Below are positions 18,241-26,894 of a stretch of 64,000 nucleotides of DNA, one piece after another. Each line of letters begins with the position of its first letter. Within the stretch, counting starts at the first letter, position 1. A model generated the notes under the pieces. It saw nothing but the letters and a program-made list of their open reading frames with translations, was not told where the DNA came from and did not search any database. A program made the position numbers and the translations under genes. The DNA is from Devosia oryzisoli (lineage in GTDB: Bacteria; Pseudomonadota; Alphaproteobacteria; Rhizobiales; Devosiaceae): assembly GCF_014837245.1 (NCBI RefSeq), contig NZ_JACYFU010000003.1, forward strand, positions 124,001 to 188,000, written 5' to 3'.

Positions 18241-19139
18241 TGAGCATGGATAGTACAACAACAGGCGTCGCCGTTATCGAAACGGGTGCCGTGGGCGATC
18301 GCGATCAGTCGAGCTATGTCGACTGGGCCGCCATCATCGCCGGCATCGTCTTCGCGTCGGCCATTTCCCTGGTCCTGGTCAGCTTCGGCTCGGCCATCGG
18401 CCTCAACTTTGTCGACTTCAACGCCCGCGAAGGCGCCTCGGGCATCTTCATTGGCATCGCCGCGGCAAGCTGGTTCCTCTGGGTCCAGATTTCGAGCTTC
18501 ATGGCCGGCGGCTATCTCACCGGTCGGCTCCGTCGCCGTCACTTCGACGCGACAGAAGACGAAAGCGACCTGCGCGATGGTGCGCATGGGCTCCTGGTTT
18601 GGGGCGGCGCGATGATCGTCGGGGCGGTCCTGGCCCTCAGCGGCATCGGAGCGACGGCCAACGCCGTCGGCGGCGCCGTTTCTACCGCCACCACGGCCGC
18701 ATCCAACGTTGCAGGCGATGCCGCCGATGCGGTCGATCCCAACGCCTATTTCGTGGACACGCTGTACCGCTCCAACCAGCCCACCGATGCGGGTGTCGCC
18801 CGCGACGAGGCCGGTCGCATCTTCGCCCAGGCCGCGCTCAACAATGGGACGGTATCGGACGAAGATCGCACCTATCTGGCCAACTCAGTTGCCGCCAATA
18901 CCGGCCTTTCGCCGGAAGAGGCTCAGGCTCGGGTGGATCAGGTGATCGCCAATGTCGAAGCGGCGCGCCAGAAGGCGATCGAGGCCGCACGGGTCGCCCG
19001 CAACACGGCCATCATCGCCGCCTTCCTTCTCGCCGCGTCCTCGCTCGTGGCGGCGATCGGCGCCTATTGGGCAGCCCAGAAGGGTGGCAATCACCGCGAC
19101 AAGAACACCGCCTTCGTCGACGTGTTCCGTCGCTTCTGA
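18241..19139 (+). CDS. Four-helix membrane protein of unknown function
   Basis: About 299 residues. Hydrophobic helices lie near 30-55, 68-95, 120-145 and 260-282. Between the third and fourth is an alanine-rich, charged, helical soluble part (about 150-255) with DRTYLANSVAANTGLSPEEA, which could form a coiled coil. Such proteins occur in many Hyphomicrobiales next to stress genes; no function is known to me. The preceding GGGAGGACACACATC holds the ribosome site. Confidence 0.75.
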
Positions 19140-19163
19140 CCGGCTGAAACAAGGAGTACCGCA

Positions 19164-19241
19164 ATGTTTCGCGCTTTGGGCCTCTGGCTGCTCGGCATCC
19201 CGATCTGGCTGATCATCATCATCATGCTGTTCATCCACTAG
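19164..19241 (+). CDS. 25-residue single-helix membrane peptide
   Basis: Encodes MFRALGLWLLGIPIWLIIII plus MLFIH. The ribosome site AAGGAGTACCGCA is near perfect, which argues for real translation. It sits 24 bases after the four-helix membrane protein gene and just before a terminator, so it is the last gene of that transcript. Confidence 0.7.
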   Translation: MFRALGLWLLGIPIWLIIIIMLFIH

Positions 19242-19254
19242 GATGATAGCCAAG

Positions 19255-19281
19255 AGGCGGGGCTTCGGTCCCGCCTTTTTC
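19255..19281 (+). terminator. Terminator with UUCG tetraloop
   Basis: Stem AGGCGGGGC with GTCCCGCCT closing a TTCG loop, followed by TTTTT. It ends the membrane-peptide operon. Confidence 0.9.
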
Positions 19282-19308
19282 GTTCGGGAGGATCAGCGCG
19301 CCGGTTGC

Positions 19309-20004
19309 CTACACCGTGAGTTGGCTCAACGGCGCCATGACCTCGACCCTGCCCTTGGTTACCTTCGCCGCAAAGCCATCGGCGCTCTGCTCGAGCAGGC
19401 CAAACGTGCCGTAGTGGCAGGGAATGACGGTCGTAAAAGCAAAGAAGCGATTGACCGCCAGGGCGGCCTCGTCCGGACCCATGGTGAAATTGTCGCCGAT
19501 GGGCACGATGCCGATGTCGGGGCGGTGCAACTCGTTGATCAGCGCCATGTCGCCAAAGCTGTCCGTGTCGCCCATGTGGTAGAGCGCCTTGCCCTCCGCC
19601 TTGAGGATCAGTCCCGTCGGCATGCCGCCATAGATGGTGCGGCCATCGGGCGCCGAATAGGACGAGGAGTGGAAGGCCTTGACCATCGAGACCGAAATCG
19701 CGCCCAGCTTCGCGGTACCGCCAATGTTCATGCCGCGCGTCTTGGCGTCCCCGAACACCGAAGCGACATAACCGCAGAGCTCCGGCGTCGAGACCAGCGT
19801 GGCGCCGGTCATCTTGAGGATATCGATGGTATCCCCAAAATGGTCGTTGTGCCCGTGCGTCACGAGCACATGGGTCACGTCGGCCACCATTGCATCGCGA
19901 TTGCCCGAGAACTTCGGATTGCCCGTGAGGAAGGGGTCGAACAGCACGACGGCGTCGCCCGTGACGATCTTGAAGGCGGAGTGGCCGAGATAGTGGATCT
20001 GCAT
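19309..20004 (-). CDS. Metal-dependent hydrolase, UPF0173 (MBL fold)
   Basis: 231 residues of the metallo-beta-lactamase fold. The first metal motif is THGHNDHFGD near 50-58, followed by an Asp-containing MGDTDSFGDM near 150 and PCHYGTF near 205. It corresponds to the UPF0173/YtkL-like group, whose physiological substrate is not established. It lies downstream of, and on the same strand as, the GMC oxidoreductase (53-base gap). Confidence 0.88.
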   Translation of the reverse strand: MQIHYLGHSAFKIVTGDAVVLFDPFLTGNPKFSGNRDAMVADVTHVLVTHGHNDHFGDTIDILKMTGATLVSTPELCGYVASVFGDAKTRGMNIGGTAKLGAISVSMVKAFHSSSYSAPDGRTIYGGMPTGLILKAEGKALYHMGDTDSFGDMALINELHRPDIGIVPIGDNFTMGPDEAALAVNRFFAFTTVIPCHYGTFGLLEQSADGFAAKVTKGRVEVMAPLSQLTV

Positions 20005-20057
20005 GAGGGTAATGTCCTTTCAGTCTCCCACACTAACGACCGGAGCGCGCGTTGCGA

Positions 20058-21674
20058 TCACTGCCCGGCGTGAATGAGCTCTGCCGCCTTGGAGCCGATG
20101 GCCATGGCCGGGGCATTGGTATTGCCCGAAACGATCTGCGGCATGATCGAGCAGTCGATCACCCGCAGGCCATCGACGCCACGCACCTTCAATTCCCCAT
20201 CGACCACGGCCGTCGGATCATCGTCCCGCCCCATGCGCAGCGTGCCCACGGGATGGTAGTTCGTCTTCACCGTCTGTCCGCAATAGCGCGTCAGCGCCTC
20301 GGGATCGTCCATCGTCGCCTGGCCCGGCAAAAGTTCGGTGGCGATCTTGTCGGCGAGGGGCGGCGTCCTCAGCAGCTTGCGCGCTTCGTGCAGCGCCGCG
20401 ATGGTCAGTCGCAGATCGTCCGGGTGGCCGAAGAAATTGCAATCCACCACCGGCTGGTCCGCCGGATCGGCCGAGCGCAGCGTGACCGTGCCGCGCGCCT
20501 TGGGGCGAAGGAGGCAGGAGGTGAAGGTCACGCCCCAGGTCGGCTTGGCGGCACTGACATCGCGGTCGAGATAGACGATGGGCGCGCAATAGAGCTGGAT
20601 GGTGGGCCGTTCGCCGCCATCGGGATCGAAGAACAGACACGCCTCGATGCCGGTCGTCGTCACCGGGCCGGAGTTGGTGAAGAGGTATTGCAGGCCATTG
20701 CGGATCATCGGCCAGCCCTTGTCCTGGCCGAAATAGCCCGATGGGCCTTTGGTTGTCGCGATCACCGGGACTTCGTGATGATCCTGCAGGTTCTGTCCCA
20801 CGCCGGCGATGTCGGCCACGACGGCAACCCCATGCTCCCGCAGATGGTCGGCGGGGCCAATGCCGGAGAGCATCATCAGCTTGGCGCTGTTGTAGGTCCC
20901 TGCCCCCACCAGCACCTCGCGGCCGGCCCGCGCCTCATGCGTTTCGCCCTGCCTTGTATAGGCGACGCCCACGGCGCGGCCGTTTTCGACGAGGATGCGG
21001 TCGACCCGCGCTTCGGCGATGATGGTCAGCCGCTTGTCGTCCCGGAGCGGATCGAGAAAGGCGAGCACCGCATCTGAGCGGCGCTTGTAGCGGCCCCACT
21101 GGCCATAGGTATGCTGCATGATGCCGGCGCCGGTCTGGCGGGCGCCATTGAAATCAGCGTTGGCGGGGTGCCCCAGCGCCTCGGCGGCGGCGAGGAAATC
21201 ATGCGTCGTCTGCGTGGTGTAGGCGGGGTCAGACACCTTGAGCGGGCCGCCGCTGCCGTGAAAGCGGTCATGGAGGCGCTCATTGTCCTCGATGCGGGTG
21301 AAGTGCGGCAGCAGGTCCTGGTAGGACCAGTCACGGTTCGAGCCCAAGGACCGCGCCCAGCCGTCATAGTCCTCCGCCTGGCCGCGCATATAGACCATGG
21401 CGTTGACCGACGAGCCGCCCCCCAGCACCTTGGCCACCGGCACCGTCGGCGCCCGCCCGCCCAGTTGCGGCTGCGGCACCGTCTTGTGCATCTCAAGAAA
21501 CGTGTCCTGCGCGAGATACTTCATGTAGCCCGCGGGCATTGCCATGATGGCATTGGTCCGCGCCCGGCCGCGCTCCAGCATCAGCACGGAATAGCCGAAC
21601 TCGCCCACCAGCCGCCACGCCGCCACCGACGCAGCCGAACCGCCCCCCACGATGATGAAGTCGTACTCCGCCAT
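20058..21674 (-). CDS. GMC-family FAD oxidoreductase (choline dehydrogenase-like)
   Basis: 538 residues. N-terminal FAD-binding IIVGGGSAASVAAWRL, the GMC signature region GGGSSVNAMVYMRG near 85-98, GAGTYNSAKLMMLSGIGP near 255, and C-terminal HPVGTLRMG with NTNAPAMAIGSKAAELI. It oxidises an alcohol group; closest in feel to BetA/alkane alcohol dehydrogenases. No betaine-aldehyde dehydrogenase or BetI neighbours are present, so choline as substrate is not supported. Divergent from higBA. Confidence 0.9.
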   Translation of the reverse strand: MAEYDFIIVGGGSAASVAAWRLVGEFGYSVLMLERGRARTNAIMAMPAGYMKYLAQDTFLEMHKTVPQPQLGGRAPTVPVAKVLGGGSSVNAMVYMRGQAEDYDGWARSLGSNRDWSYQDLLPHFTRIEDNERLHDRFHGSGGPLKVSDPAYTTQTTHDFLAAAEALGHPANADFNGARQTGAGIMQHTYGQWGRYKRRSDAVLAFLDPLRDDKRLTIIAEARVDRILVENGRAVGVAYTRQGETHEARAGREVLVGAGTYNSAKLMMLSGIGPADHLREHGVAVVADIAGVGQNLQDHHEVPVIATTKGPSGYFGQDKGWPMIRNGLQYLFTNSGPVTTTGIEACLFFDPDGGERPTIQLYCAPIVYLDRDVSAAKPTWGVTFTSCLLRPKARGTVTLRSADPADQPVVDCNFFGHPDDLRLTIAALHEARKLLRTPPLADKIATELLPGQATMDDPEALTRYCGQTVKTNYHPVGTLRMGRDDDPTAVVDGELKVRGVDGLRVIDCSIMPQIVSGNTNAPAMAIGSKAAELIHAGQ

Positions 21675-21754
21675 GATCCGCTGTCCTCCGCCGCTCAGCT
21701 TAGGCAGCGACAGTGGATTCGGCGAGGTGAGAAATCTCGCCCGAGCCTCCCGTG

Positions 21755-21790
21755 TATAACGTGTTGCGTTATATAACGTCTCGCATTATA
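21755..21790. promoter_or_regulatory. Tandem operators of higBA
   Basis: Two 19-bp inverted repeats with the same geometry: TATAACG-N5-CGTTATA at 21755-21773 and TATAACG-N5-CATTATA at 21772-21790, overlapping by two bases and ending 8 bases before the higB ATG. Such sites are what a HigA dimer would bind for autorepression. Confidence 0.8.
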
Positions 21791-21797
21791 AGGGGGA

Positions 21798-22079
21798 ATG
21801 ATCCAGAGCTTCGCCGACAGCGAAACAGGGCTGATCTGGCAAGGCCGCCGCAGCCGCAGACTGCCGGTGGACATTCAGGGGGTCGCGCTGCGCAAGCTGC
21901 GCCTGCTCCACGCGGCCCGCGTACTGGCCGATCTGCGGGTGCCACCGGGTAACCGGCTGGAAAGCCTCAAGGGCGATCGCGCCGGACAGTGGAGCATTCG
22001 GATCAACGACCAATGGCGGATTTGTTTCGCCTGGGCAGATGGAGGACCGAGCCATGTCGAAATCATCGACTATCACTGA
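21798..22079 (+). CDS. higB: HigB-like RelE-superfamily mRNA interferase toxin
   Basis: 93 residues. The RelE/HigB hallmarks are the KLRLLHAARVLADLRVPPGN segment, LKGDRAGQWSIRINDQWRI and the C-terminal VEIIDYH with the catalytic-site His. It should cleave ribosome-bound mRNA. Toxin-first order with the antitoxin overlapping by 26 bases is typical of higBA. An AGGGGG run directly precedes the ATG. Confidence 0.92.
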   Translation: MIQSFADSETGLIWQGRRSRRLPVDIQGVALRKLRLLHAARVLADLRVPPGNRLESLKGDRAGQWSIRINDQWRICFAWADGGPSHVEIIDYH

Positions 22080-22368
22080 CGATCTGCTGCCCAACCCGCA
22101 CCCAGGGACGATCCTGCTCGAAGACTTCCTCCGGCCGATGAACCTCAGCCAGAACGCCTTGGCTCGCGCCGTGAAGGTGCCACCGCGCCGCATCAACGAG
22201 ATCGTGCTGGGGCAGCGCAGTGTATCGGCCGATACCGATTTGCGACTGGCGCGGTATTTCGGGGTTACCGAGGGCTTCTTTCTCACGCTGCAGGCGGAGT
22301 ATGACCTGATGGAGCGCCGCCGCCAGATCGGACCCGATCTGGAGGCAATCACACCCCGCGCTGCCTAG
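22054..22368 (+). CDS. higA: HigA-family XRE antitoxin
   Basis: 104 residues with a helix-turn-helix: [20 protein letters not shown] then [20 protein letters not shown]-terminal [15 protein letters not shown] is characteristic of HigA. It neutralises HigB and represses the operon. The ATG at 22054 follows GGAGGACC and overlaps the end of higB. Its stop shares CTAG with the convergent trhO stop. Confidence 0.93.
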   Translation: MSKSSTITDDLLPNPHPGTILLEDFLRPMNLSQNALARAVKVPPRRINEIVLGQRSVSADTDLRLARYFGVTEGFFLTLQAEYDLMERRRQIGPDLEAITPRAA

Positions 22369-23402
22369 CCGCCATTGGCCTTGCGCGAACGTTCGGCCTG
22401 GGCCTGCTTTTCGCTCTTGCGGCGTGCCGCCGTATGGGCTGCGTCGTCCCCGAGGTGGGCGGTGCCACGTGCCCGGGCCAGCTCCATCTGGCGCTGCCGT
22501 TCGGCGGCGGCGGCGTGCTTTTCGCTCTCCCCGATGCAATGGGGGCAGGAAACGCCTTCATGGAAATGCTCGCTCTGCCGGTCCGCTTCGGTCAGCGGAT
22601 GGCGGCAGGCGCGGCAGAGTGTGGCGGTGCCCGGTTCAAGCCCATGCCCCACCGAGACGCGCTCGTCGAACACGAAGCATTCGCCAGCAAAGCGGCTTTC
22701 GGTTTCGGGCACCACTTCGAGATATTTGAGGATGCCGCCCTTGAGGTGGAACACCTCTTCAAAGCCCTGGCTCAGGAGATAGCTCGAAGCCTTTTCGCAG
22801 CGTATGCCGCCGGTGCAGAACATGGCCACCTTCTTGTCGCGCGCCGGATCGAGGTTTTTGGCGACATAGTCCTTGAACTCAGTGAAGTTGGCGGTGTGCG
22901 GGTCGAGCGCGCGCTGAAAAGTGCCGAGCCCCACCTCGTAATCGTTGCGCGTATCGACCAGCACCACATCGTTGCGCTCGATCAGCCCGTTCCAGTCCTC
23001 GGGCTCCACATAGGTACCGACCTGCCGGTTGGGGTCGACCTGCGGCGCGCGCAAGGTGACGATCTCGGGCTTGAGGCGCACCTTCATGCGCAGGAACGGC
23101 GCCGTGTCGGCAAAGGAGTATTTCACTTCCGCCCCGGCAAGCCGGGTGCCGAACGGCCCGTCCGCGAACAGATAGTCCGCCAGCGCGTCGATGGCTTCCG
23201 GCGTCCCCGCCACCGTCCCGTTAATGCCCTCGGGCGCGAGGATCAGCGTGCCCTTTATGCCCCGGCCACAGCAGAATGCGGCCAGCGGCGCCTTGAGGCT
23301 TTCCGCATCGGGCAGCGAAGCGAACTTGTAGAGCGCCATCACCTTGTATGGATGATCGGGCTGGGGCACAGTGGCGGCGGATCGATGAGCGAGCGTCTTC
23401 AT
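22365..23402 (-). CDS. trhO: tRNA uridine(34) 5-hydroxylase TrhO (rhodanese-like)
   Basis: 345 residues. N-terminal acylphosphatase-like region, then a rhodanese domain ([16 protein letters not shown]) with the active-site cysteine loop [16 protein letters not shown] near 195, then a Cys-rich C-terminal part ([15 protein letters not shown]) that may bind metal. It makes 5-hydroxyuridine at tRNA position 34 independently of prephenate. The last 50 residues are charged and low in complexity. Confidence 0.93.
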   Translation of the reverse strand: MKTLAHRSAATVPQPDHPYKVMALYKFASLPDAESLKAPLAAFCCGRGIKGTLILAPEGINGTVAGTPEAIDALADYLFADGPFGTRLAGAEVKYSFADTAPFLRMKVRLKPEIVTLRAPQVDPNRQVGTYVEPEDWNGLIERNDVVLVDTRNDYEVGLGTFQRALDPHTANFTEFKDYVAKNLDPARDKKVAMFCTGGIRCEKASSYLLSQGFEEVFHLKGGILKYLEVVPETESRFAGECFVFDERVSVGHGLEPGTATLCRACRHPLTEADRQSEHFHEGVSCPHCIGESEKHAAAAERQRQMELARARGTAHLGDDAAHTAARRKSEKQAQAERSRKANGG

Positions 23403-23472
23403 TTGCGCCGTGTCCTATCATCGGGCGGGCCCGGCGTCACGGGCCACCGCAGCACGACATCGGGAGATGACC

Positions 23473-24513
23473 ATGACCTATCGGGCGGACAACGCACGCT
23501 ATGACACCATGCAATACCGGCGCTCGGGCCGCTCGGGCCTCAAGCTGCCCGTGGTCAGCCTGGGCCTGTGGCAGAATTTCGGGGGCACGCGCGACTATCC
23601 CGGCGCCATGGAGATCCTCGGCTATGCCTTCGATCGGGGCATCACCCATTTCGATCTGGCCAACAATTACGGCCCGCCGGCGGGATCGGCGGAGGAACTT
23701 TTCGGCCAGGTGCTGGCGCGCGATTTCCGCCCCTATCGCGACGAGATGATCATCTCCACCAAGGCGGGCTACAATATGTGGCCCGGTCCCTATGGCGAGT
23801 GGGGGAGCCGCAAATACATGCTGGCGAGCCTCGACCAGTCGCTCAAGCGCATGGGGCTCGACTATGTCGACATCTTCTATTCGCACCGCTTCGACCCCGA
23901 GACGCCGCTCGAGGAAACCATGGGCGCCCTCGCCCACGCGGTGCGCAGCGGCAAAGCTCTTTACGTCGGGATTTCCTCGTATCCCGAGAAGGAGACGCGC
24001 GAGGCGCATCGCATCCTCAAGGAAATGGGCGTTGCCACCACCATCCACCAGCCCAGCTATTCCATGATCAACCGCTGGATCGAAAACGACCACACCATCG
24101 AGGCCTGCGGAGAACTCGGCATCGGCGTCATCGCCTTCTCGCCGCTGGCGCAGGGCGTCCTTTCGGGCAAGTACAACAGCAACACCAGCAAGGAAGGCAC
24201 CCGCGGCGCCAACCCCAACGGGTCGCTGCGCGCCAGCCATATCGAACCGCGCGTGCTCGCTGCCGTCGACAAGGTGGGCGAAATCGCCCGTCAGCGCGGC
24301 CAGTCCATGGTGCAACTGGCGCTGGCCTGGGTGCTGCGCCGCCCGGAAATGACCTCGGCCCTGATCGGCGTGCGCACGCTCGAACAACTCAAGGACAATC
24401 TGGGCGTCCTCGACAACATGGAGTTGAGCCCCGAAGAAATCGCCGCCATCGACGACGCCACCAGGGACGGCCAGATGGAGCTCCACCCCCGCCCGCAAGG
24501 CTGGCTGCGCTAG
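23473..24513 (+). CDS. gpr: Aldo/keto reductase, YghZ-type (L-glyceraldehyde-3-phosphate reductase)
   Basis: 346 residues from the ATG at 23473 (GGGAGATGACC upstream; ATG at 23467 is also possible). TIM-barrel AKR with HFDLANNYGPPAGSAEE (Asp/Tyr catalytic residues), IISTKAGYNMWPGPYGEWGS (Lys) and YVDIFYSHRFD (His). These match E. coli YghZ nearly word for word, an NADPH enzyme that detoxifies L-glyceraldehyde 3-phosphate and methylglyoxal. Stands alone. Confidence 0.92.
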   Translation: MTYRADNARYDTMQYRRSGRSGLKLPVVSLGLWQNFGGTRDYPGAMEILGYAFDRGITHFDLANNYGPPAGSAEELFGQVLARDFRPYRDEMIISTKAGYNMWPGPYGEWGSRKYMLASLDQSLKRMGLDYVDIFYSHRFDPETPLEETMGALAHAVRSGKALYVGISSYPEKETREAHRILKEMGVATTIHQPSYSMINRWIENDHTIEACGELGIGVIAFSPLAQGVLSGKYNSNTSKEGTRGANPNGSLRASHIEPRVLAAVDKVGEIARQRGQSMVQLALAWVLRRPEMTSALIGVRTLEQLKDNLGVLDNMELSPEEIAAIDDATRDGQMELHPRPQGWLR

Positions 24514-24559
24514 CCGCAAGGGGTCTATTTTTATCTAGCCCGAACGCGATACGGCATCG

Positions 24560-24784
24560 TCACCCCCACCCTCGGTCCCTCCCCATCAAGGGGAGGGAGG
24601 CGATGAACATGGGCTTTGCGCTCGCGGTTGTTCTTAGGGACATCCGCTCGGTGGGCCCGCGGACCTTCCGGCCAGACCTCGAAGATTGTCAATCGGATCT
24701 CCCACCCGCACCTGATGGTGCCCCCCGGCCCCCCAGCCTGCGCCTCCCTCCCCTCGATGGGGAGGGACCGAGGGTGGGGTGGAG
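24560..24784. repeat. Inverted pair of palindromic repeats, 24.56-24.78 kb
   Basis: 24560-24603 (CCCACCCTCGGTCCCTCCCC, then ATCAAGGGGAGGGAGG) and 24744-24784 (CCTCCCTCCCCTCGATGGGG, then AGGGACCGAGGGTGGGG) are near-perfect inverted copies enclosing about 140 bases without a gene. The 290-base gap contains nothing else I can support. Confidence 0.8.
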
Positions 24785-24803
24785 CCGGTGTCGGGACGAT
24801 CCT

Positions 24804-25694
24804 TCACACCATCATCGACTGCAGCGCCCCCATGGCGGCAAGCGAACCGGCATTGGTCGAGAACGTCACTGAATGCATGGCCATCGCAAGGTCGCCGGCG
24901 GCAAAGACGCCGGGGCGCGAGGTGGCGCCCATCTCGTCTACCACCACCATGGTGCCGGTCGGGGTATCCTTCATGTCGAGCCCCAGCTGGGCATGGAGGT
25001 TTGCCGACGGCCGGTTGCGCGGATGAGCGTAGAGGGCCGCAAGCGGCACTTTCGTACCGTCCTCCAGCGTGACGCTCCGGATCACCCCGTCCGCCTGGTC
25101 GATGGCGGCCAGCTTGCCGTCGAAGATCCGCACCTTGCGCTTCTCAAGCTTATGCCGCTCTGCCTCGGGGATGGTGTGCCCGTCGAGGATGAGCGATATC
25201 TCGTCGGTCCAGTTGCTGTAGAGCGCCGGGCCGTGCAGCGACATGGGCGAGGAATAAAGAAGACCCCAGGGGCGGCCGGCAACCTCGTAGCCGTGGCAGA
25301 ACGGGCAATGGATCACCGTCTTGCCCCAGCTTTCGGCAAAGCCGGGAATGGGCGGAAACTCGTCGACGATGCCGTAGCTGAGGATCAGACGGCGCCCCTC
25401 TATGGTCTCCCCCTCCGCCGTCGTCACCGTGAAGGCATCCGGTTCGCCGGTCACCCTCTCCGCCCGGCCCGCGCGCAGGGTGACGGTGGGGTAGGCGCCC
25501 ACCTGCGCCCGCGCCGCGGCCAGGATATCGCCCGGCGGCGTGCCGTCATGGCCCAGGATGTTGTGCGCCTCCTGCGCGTAGCGGTTGCGATTGAGACCGG
25601 TGTCGAGCACGGTCACCCTGCGTCGCGCCCGCCCCAGTTGCATGGCCGCGGCTAGGCCGGCAAAGCTGCCCCCCACGATGATGATGTCCTGCAT
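24804..25694 (-). CDS. Thioredoxin-reductase-like FAD/NAD(P) oxidoreductase
   Basis: 296 residues of the class II pyridine nucleotide-disulfide family: FAD motif IIVGGSFAGLAAAMQLGRAR at the N-terminus, redox CPFCHGYE near 135 and FAD-closing GVFAAGDLAMAMHSVTF near 265. Unlike true TrxB the NADP-binding half is poorly conserved (LLYSSPMSLHGP), as in the family found beside Rrf2 or thiol-sensing regulators. Start ATG after AAGGAGAAGCAG. Probably co-transcribed with the Rrf2 gene 50 bases upstream. Confidence 0.88.
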   Translation of the reverse strand: MQDIIIVGGSFAGLAAAMQLGRARRRVTVLDTGLNRNRYAQEAHNILGHDGTPPGDILAAARAQVGAYPTVTLRAGRAERVTGEPDAFTVTTAEGETIEGRRLILSYGIVDEFPPIPGFAESWGKTVIHCPFCHGYEVAGRPWGLLYSSPMSLHGPALYSNWTDEISLILDGHTIPEAERHKLEKRKVRIFDGKLAAIDQADGVIRSVTLEDGTKVPLAALYAHPRNRPSANLHAQLGLDMKDTPTGTMVVVDEMGATSRPGVFAAGDLAMAMHSVTFSTNAGSLAAMGALQSMMV

Positions 25695-25744
25695 CTGCTT
25701 CTCCTTTGATGGGCTTGCGGCCGAACGACAGGAAATCGCGGGTC

Positions 25745-26182
25745 CTAACCCAGCTGCGGGATCCGGGCGCCGTGCGTCTGGCGCGCCAAGTCGCTGATGC
25801 GCAATTGCGCCAGTCGCTCGGCAAGCAGCGCCTCGGCATCGGCGAGCACGTCTTTCATCACGGCATCGACCGAGCGCACGATGGCGCAACCATGGTCGCC
25901 CGGCTCGCTTTGCGTGCGGACGAGGAGGCTCTCCCCCATCGCCGCATAAACCTCGCGAACCGTGATGTCTTCGGCCGGTCGCGCCAGCATCCAGCCGCCA
26001 CTGGGCCCCTTGCTGGCGGCAACCAATCGGGCCTCGCGCAATTCGCCCAGGATGCGCCGCACCACCACCGGGTTGGTGAGCAGGCAACTGGCGAGGGCGG
26101 TCGAGGTCAGGTGCTTGTCCGGCTGGGCCTCGAGATGCACCAGCGCATGCAGCGCAAGGGATAGGCGGCTGGACTTTTTCAT
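25745..26182 (-). CDS. Rrf2-family transcriptional regulator
   Basis: 145 residues. Winged helix: LSLALHALVHLEAQPDKHLT, then LLTNPVVVRRILGELREARLVAASKGPSGGW. It lacks the three-cysteine cluster of iron-sulfur IscR/NsrR members, having only isolated cysteines near 33 and 99, so a redox-thiol or other signal is likelier. The ATG has no ribosome site and abuts an inverted repeat and promoter, suggesting a leaderless, autoregulated message controlling the reductase downstream. Confidence 0.9.
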   Translation of the reverse strand: MKKSSRLSLALHALVHLEAQPDKHLTSTALASCLLTNPVVVRRILGELREARLVAASKGPSGGWMLARPAEDITVREVYAAMGESLLVRTQSEPGDHGCAIVRSVDAVMKDVLADAEALLAERLAQLRISDLARQTHGARIPQLG

Positions 26183-26218
26183 GTAACTTTATCTGTTACA
26201 TATAGCCGTGCCTGTCAA
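26181..26218 (-). promoter_or_regulatory. Rrf2 operator and promoter overlapping the start codon
   Basis: Perfect inverted repeat ATGTAAC-N7-GTTACAT at 26181-26201. Its arm includes the rrf2 start codon. On the minus strand TTGACA (26218-26213) and CAGATA/AGATAA about 17-18 bases on form a plausible promoter whose start point would fall at the ATG. Confidence 0.7.
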
Positions 26219-26282
26219 GTCCATAGGCACGCCCCTGCCCTTGGGCTAAGCTTGCCCTAACGCCATGCGAGGGGGAACTGCC

Positions 26283-26891
26283 ATGCGCCGGATCGCCATC
26301 ATCGCCGCTCTTCTGTGCGCCGGGCTCACGCCCGTCGAAGCCTTTCCGCCCGACGTGCAATCAACGCTGGACGGCCTCAAGCGCGGCAAGCCCCTGCCCA
26401 TCAGCGCCGTCCAGACGCTGATGCGCGGCGCGGAGCGCTGGTGCTATCGCGAAACCGACGGCGCCTGTTCGTGGTCCGACATCTATCTCGACGTCACCGA
26501 GAAGGGTGCCATCTACGAGATCGGCAATGCCTGGGACGAGCGCTACGACATCGTCTTCACAGACGAGGGCGAATTTCGCGATGGCCGCTTCATCTGCGAG
26601 ATCGCCCATGACTGGCTCCCCTCGCTGCGCGCTTTCCATCGGGCCGACGGCACGCCCGTCGGTGGACGCGAGCTCTATGCGCTGCGTCAGGAGGTCCAGG
26701 CCGCTGTCGATCTCACGCAGCACGACTGCTTCGACTATGTGCTCGAGGCGGTGGATGCGGCAGGGCAGACGGTGCAACTGACCCAGCGGCAATATCCGGC
26801 CGGCGGCGAGGAGGCCGATCCGGCGCAGGATACGCTCGTGACGCTGCACTTCGACCCGGCCAGCGCCGCAGCGCTGACCTGGTCCTATTGA
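26283..26891 (+). CDS. Secreted hypothetical protein
   Basis: 202 residues with a signal peptide (RIAIIAALLCAGLTPVEAF). The mature part is acidic, has four cysteines (near 50, 57, 102 and 140) that could form two disulfides once exported, and shows no motif I recognise. The ribosome site GAGGGGGAACTGCC decides for the ATG at 26283. Stands alone, convergent with the Gfo/Idh/MocA gene. Confidence 0.7.
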   Translation: MRRIAIIAALLCAGLTPVEAFPPDVQSTLDGLKRGKPLPISAVQTLMRGAERWCYRETDGACSWSDIYLDVTEKGAIYEIGNAWDERYDIVFTDEGEFRDGRFICEIAHDWLPSLRAFHRADGTPVGGRELYALRQEVQAAVDLTQHDCFDYVLEAVDAAGQTVQLTQRQYPAGGEEADPAQDTLVTLHFDPASAAALTWSY

Positions 26892-26894
26892 GTC

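Noticed and set aside
24514-24803. Possible insertion sequence between two inverted repeats
   Set aside because: The roughly 140 bases enclosed hold no transposase frame and no target duplication could be seen.
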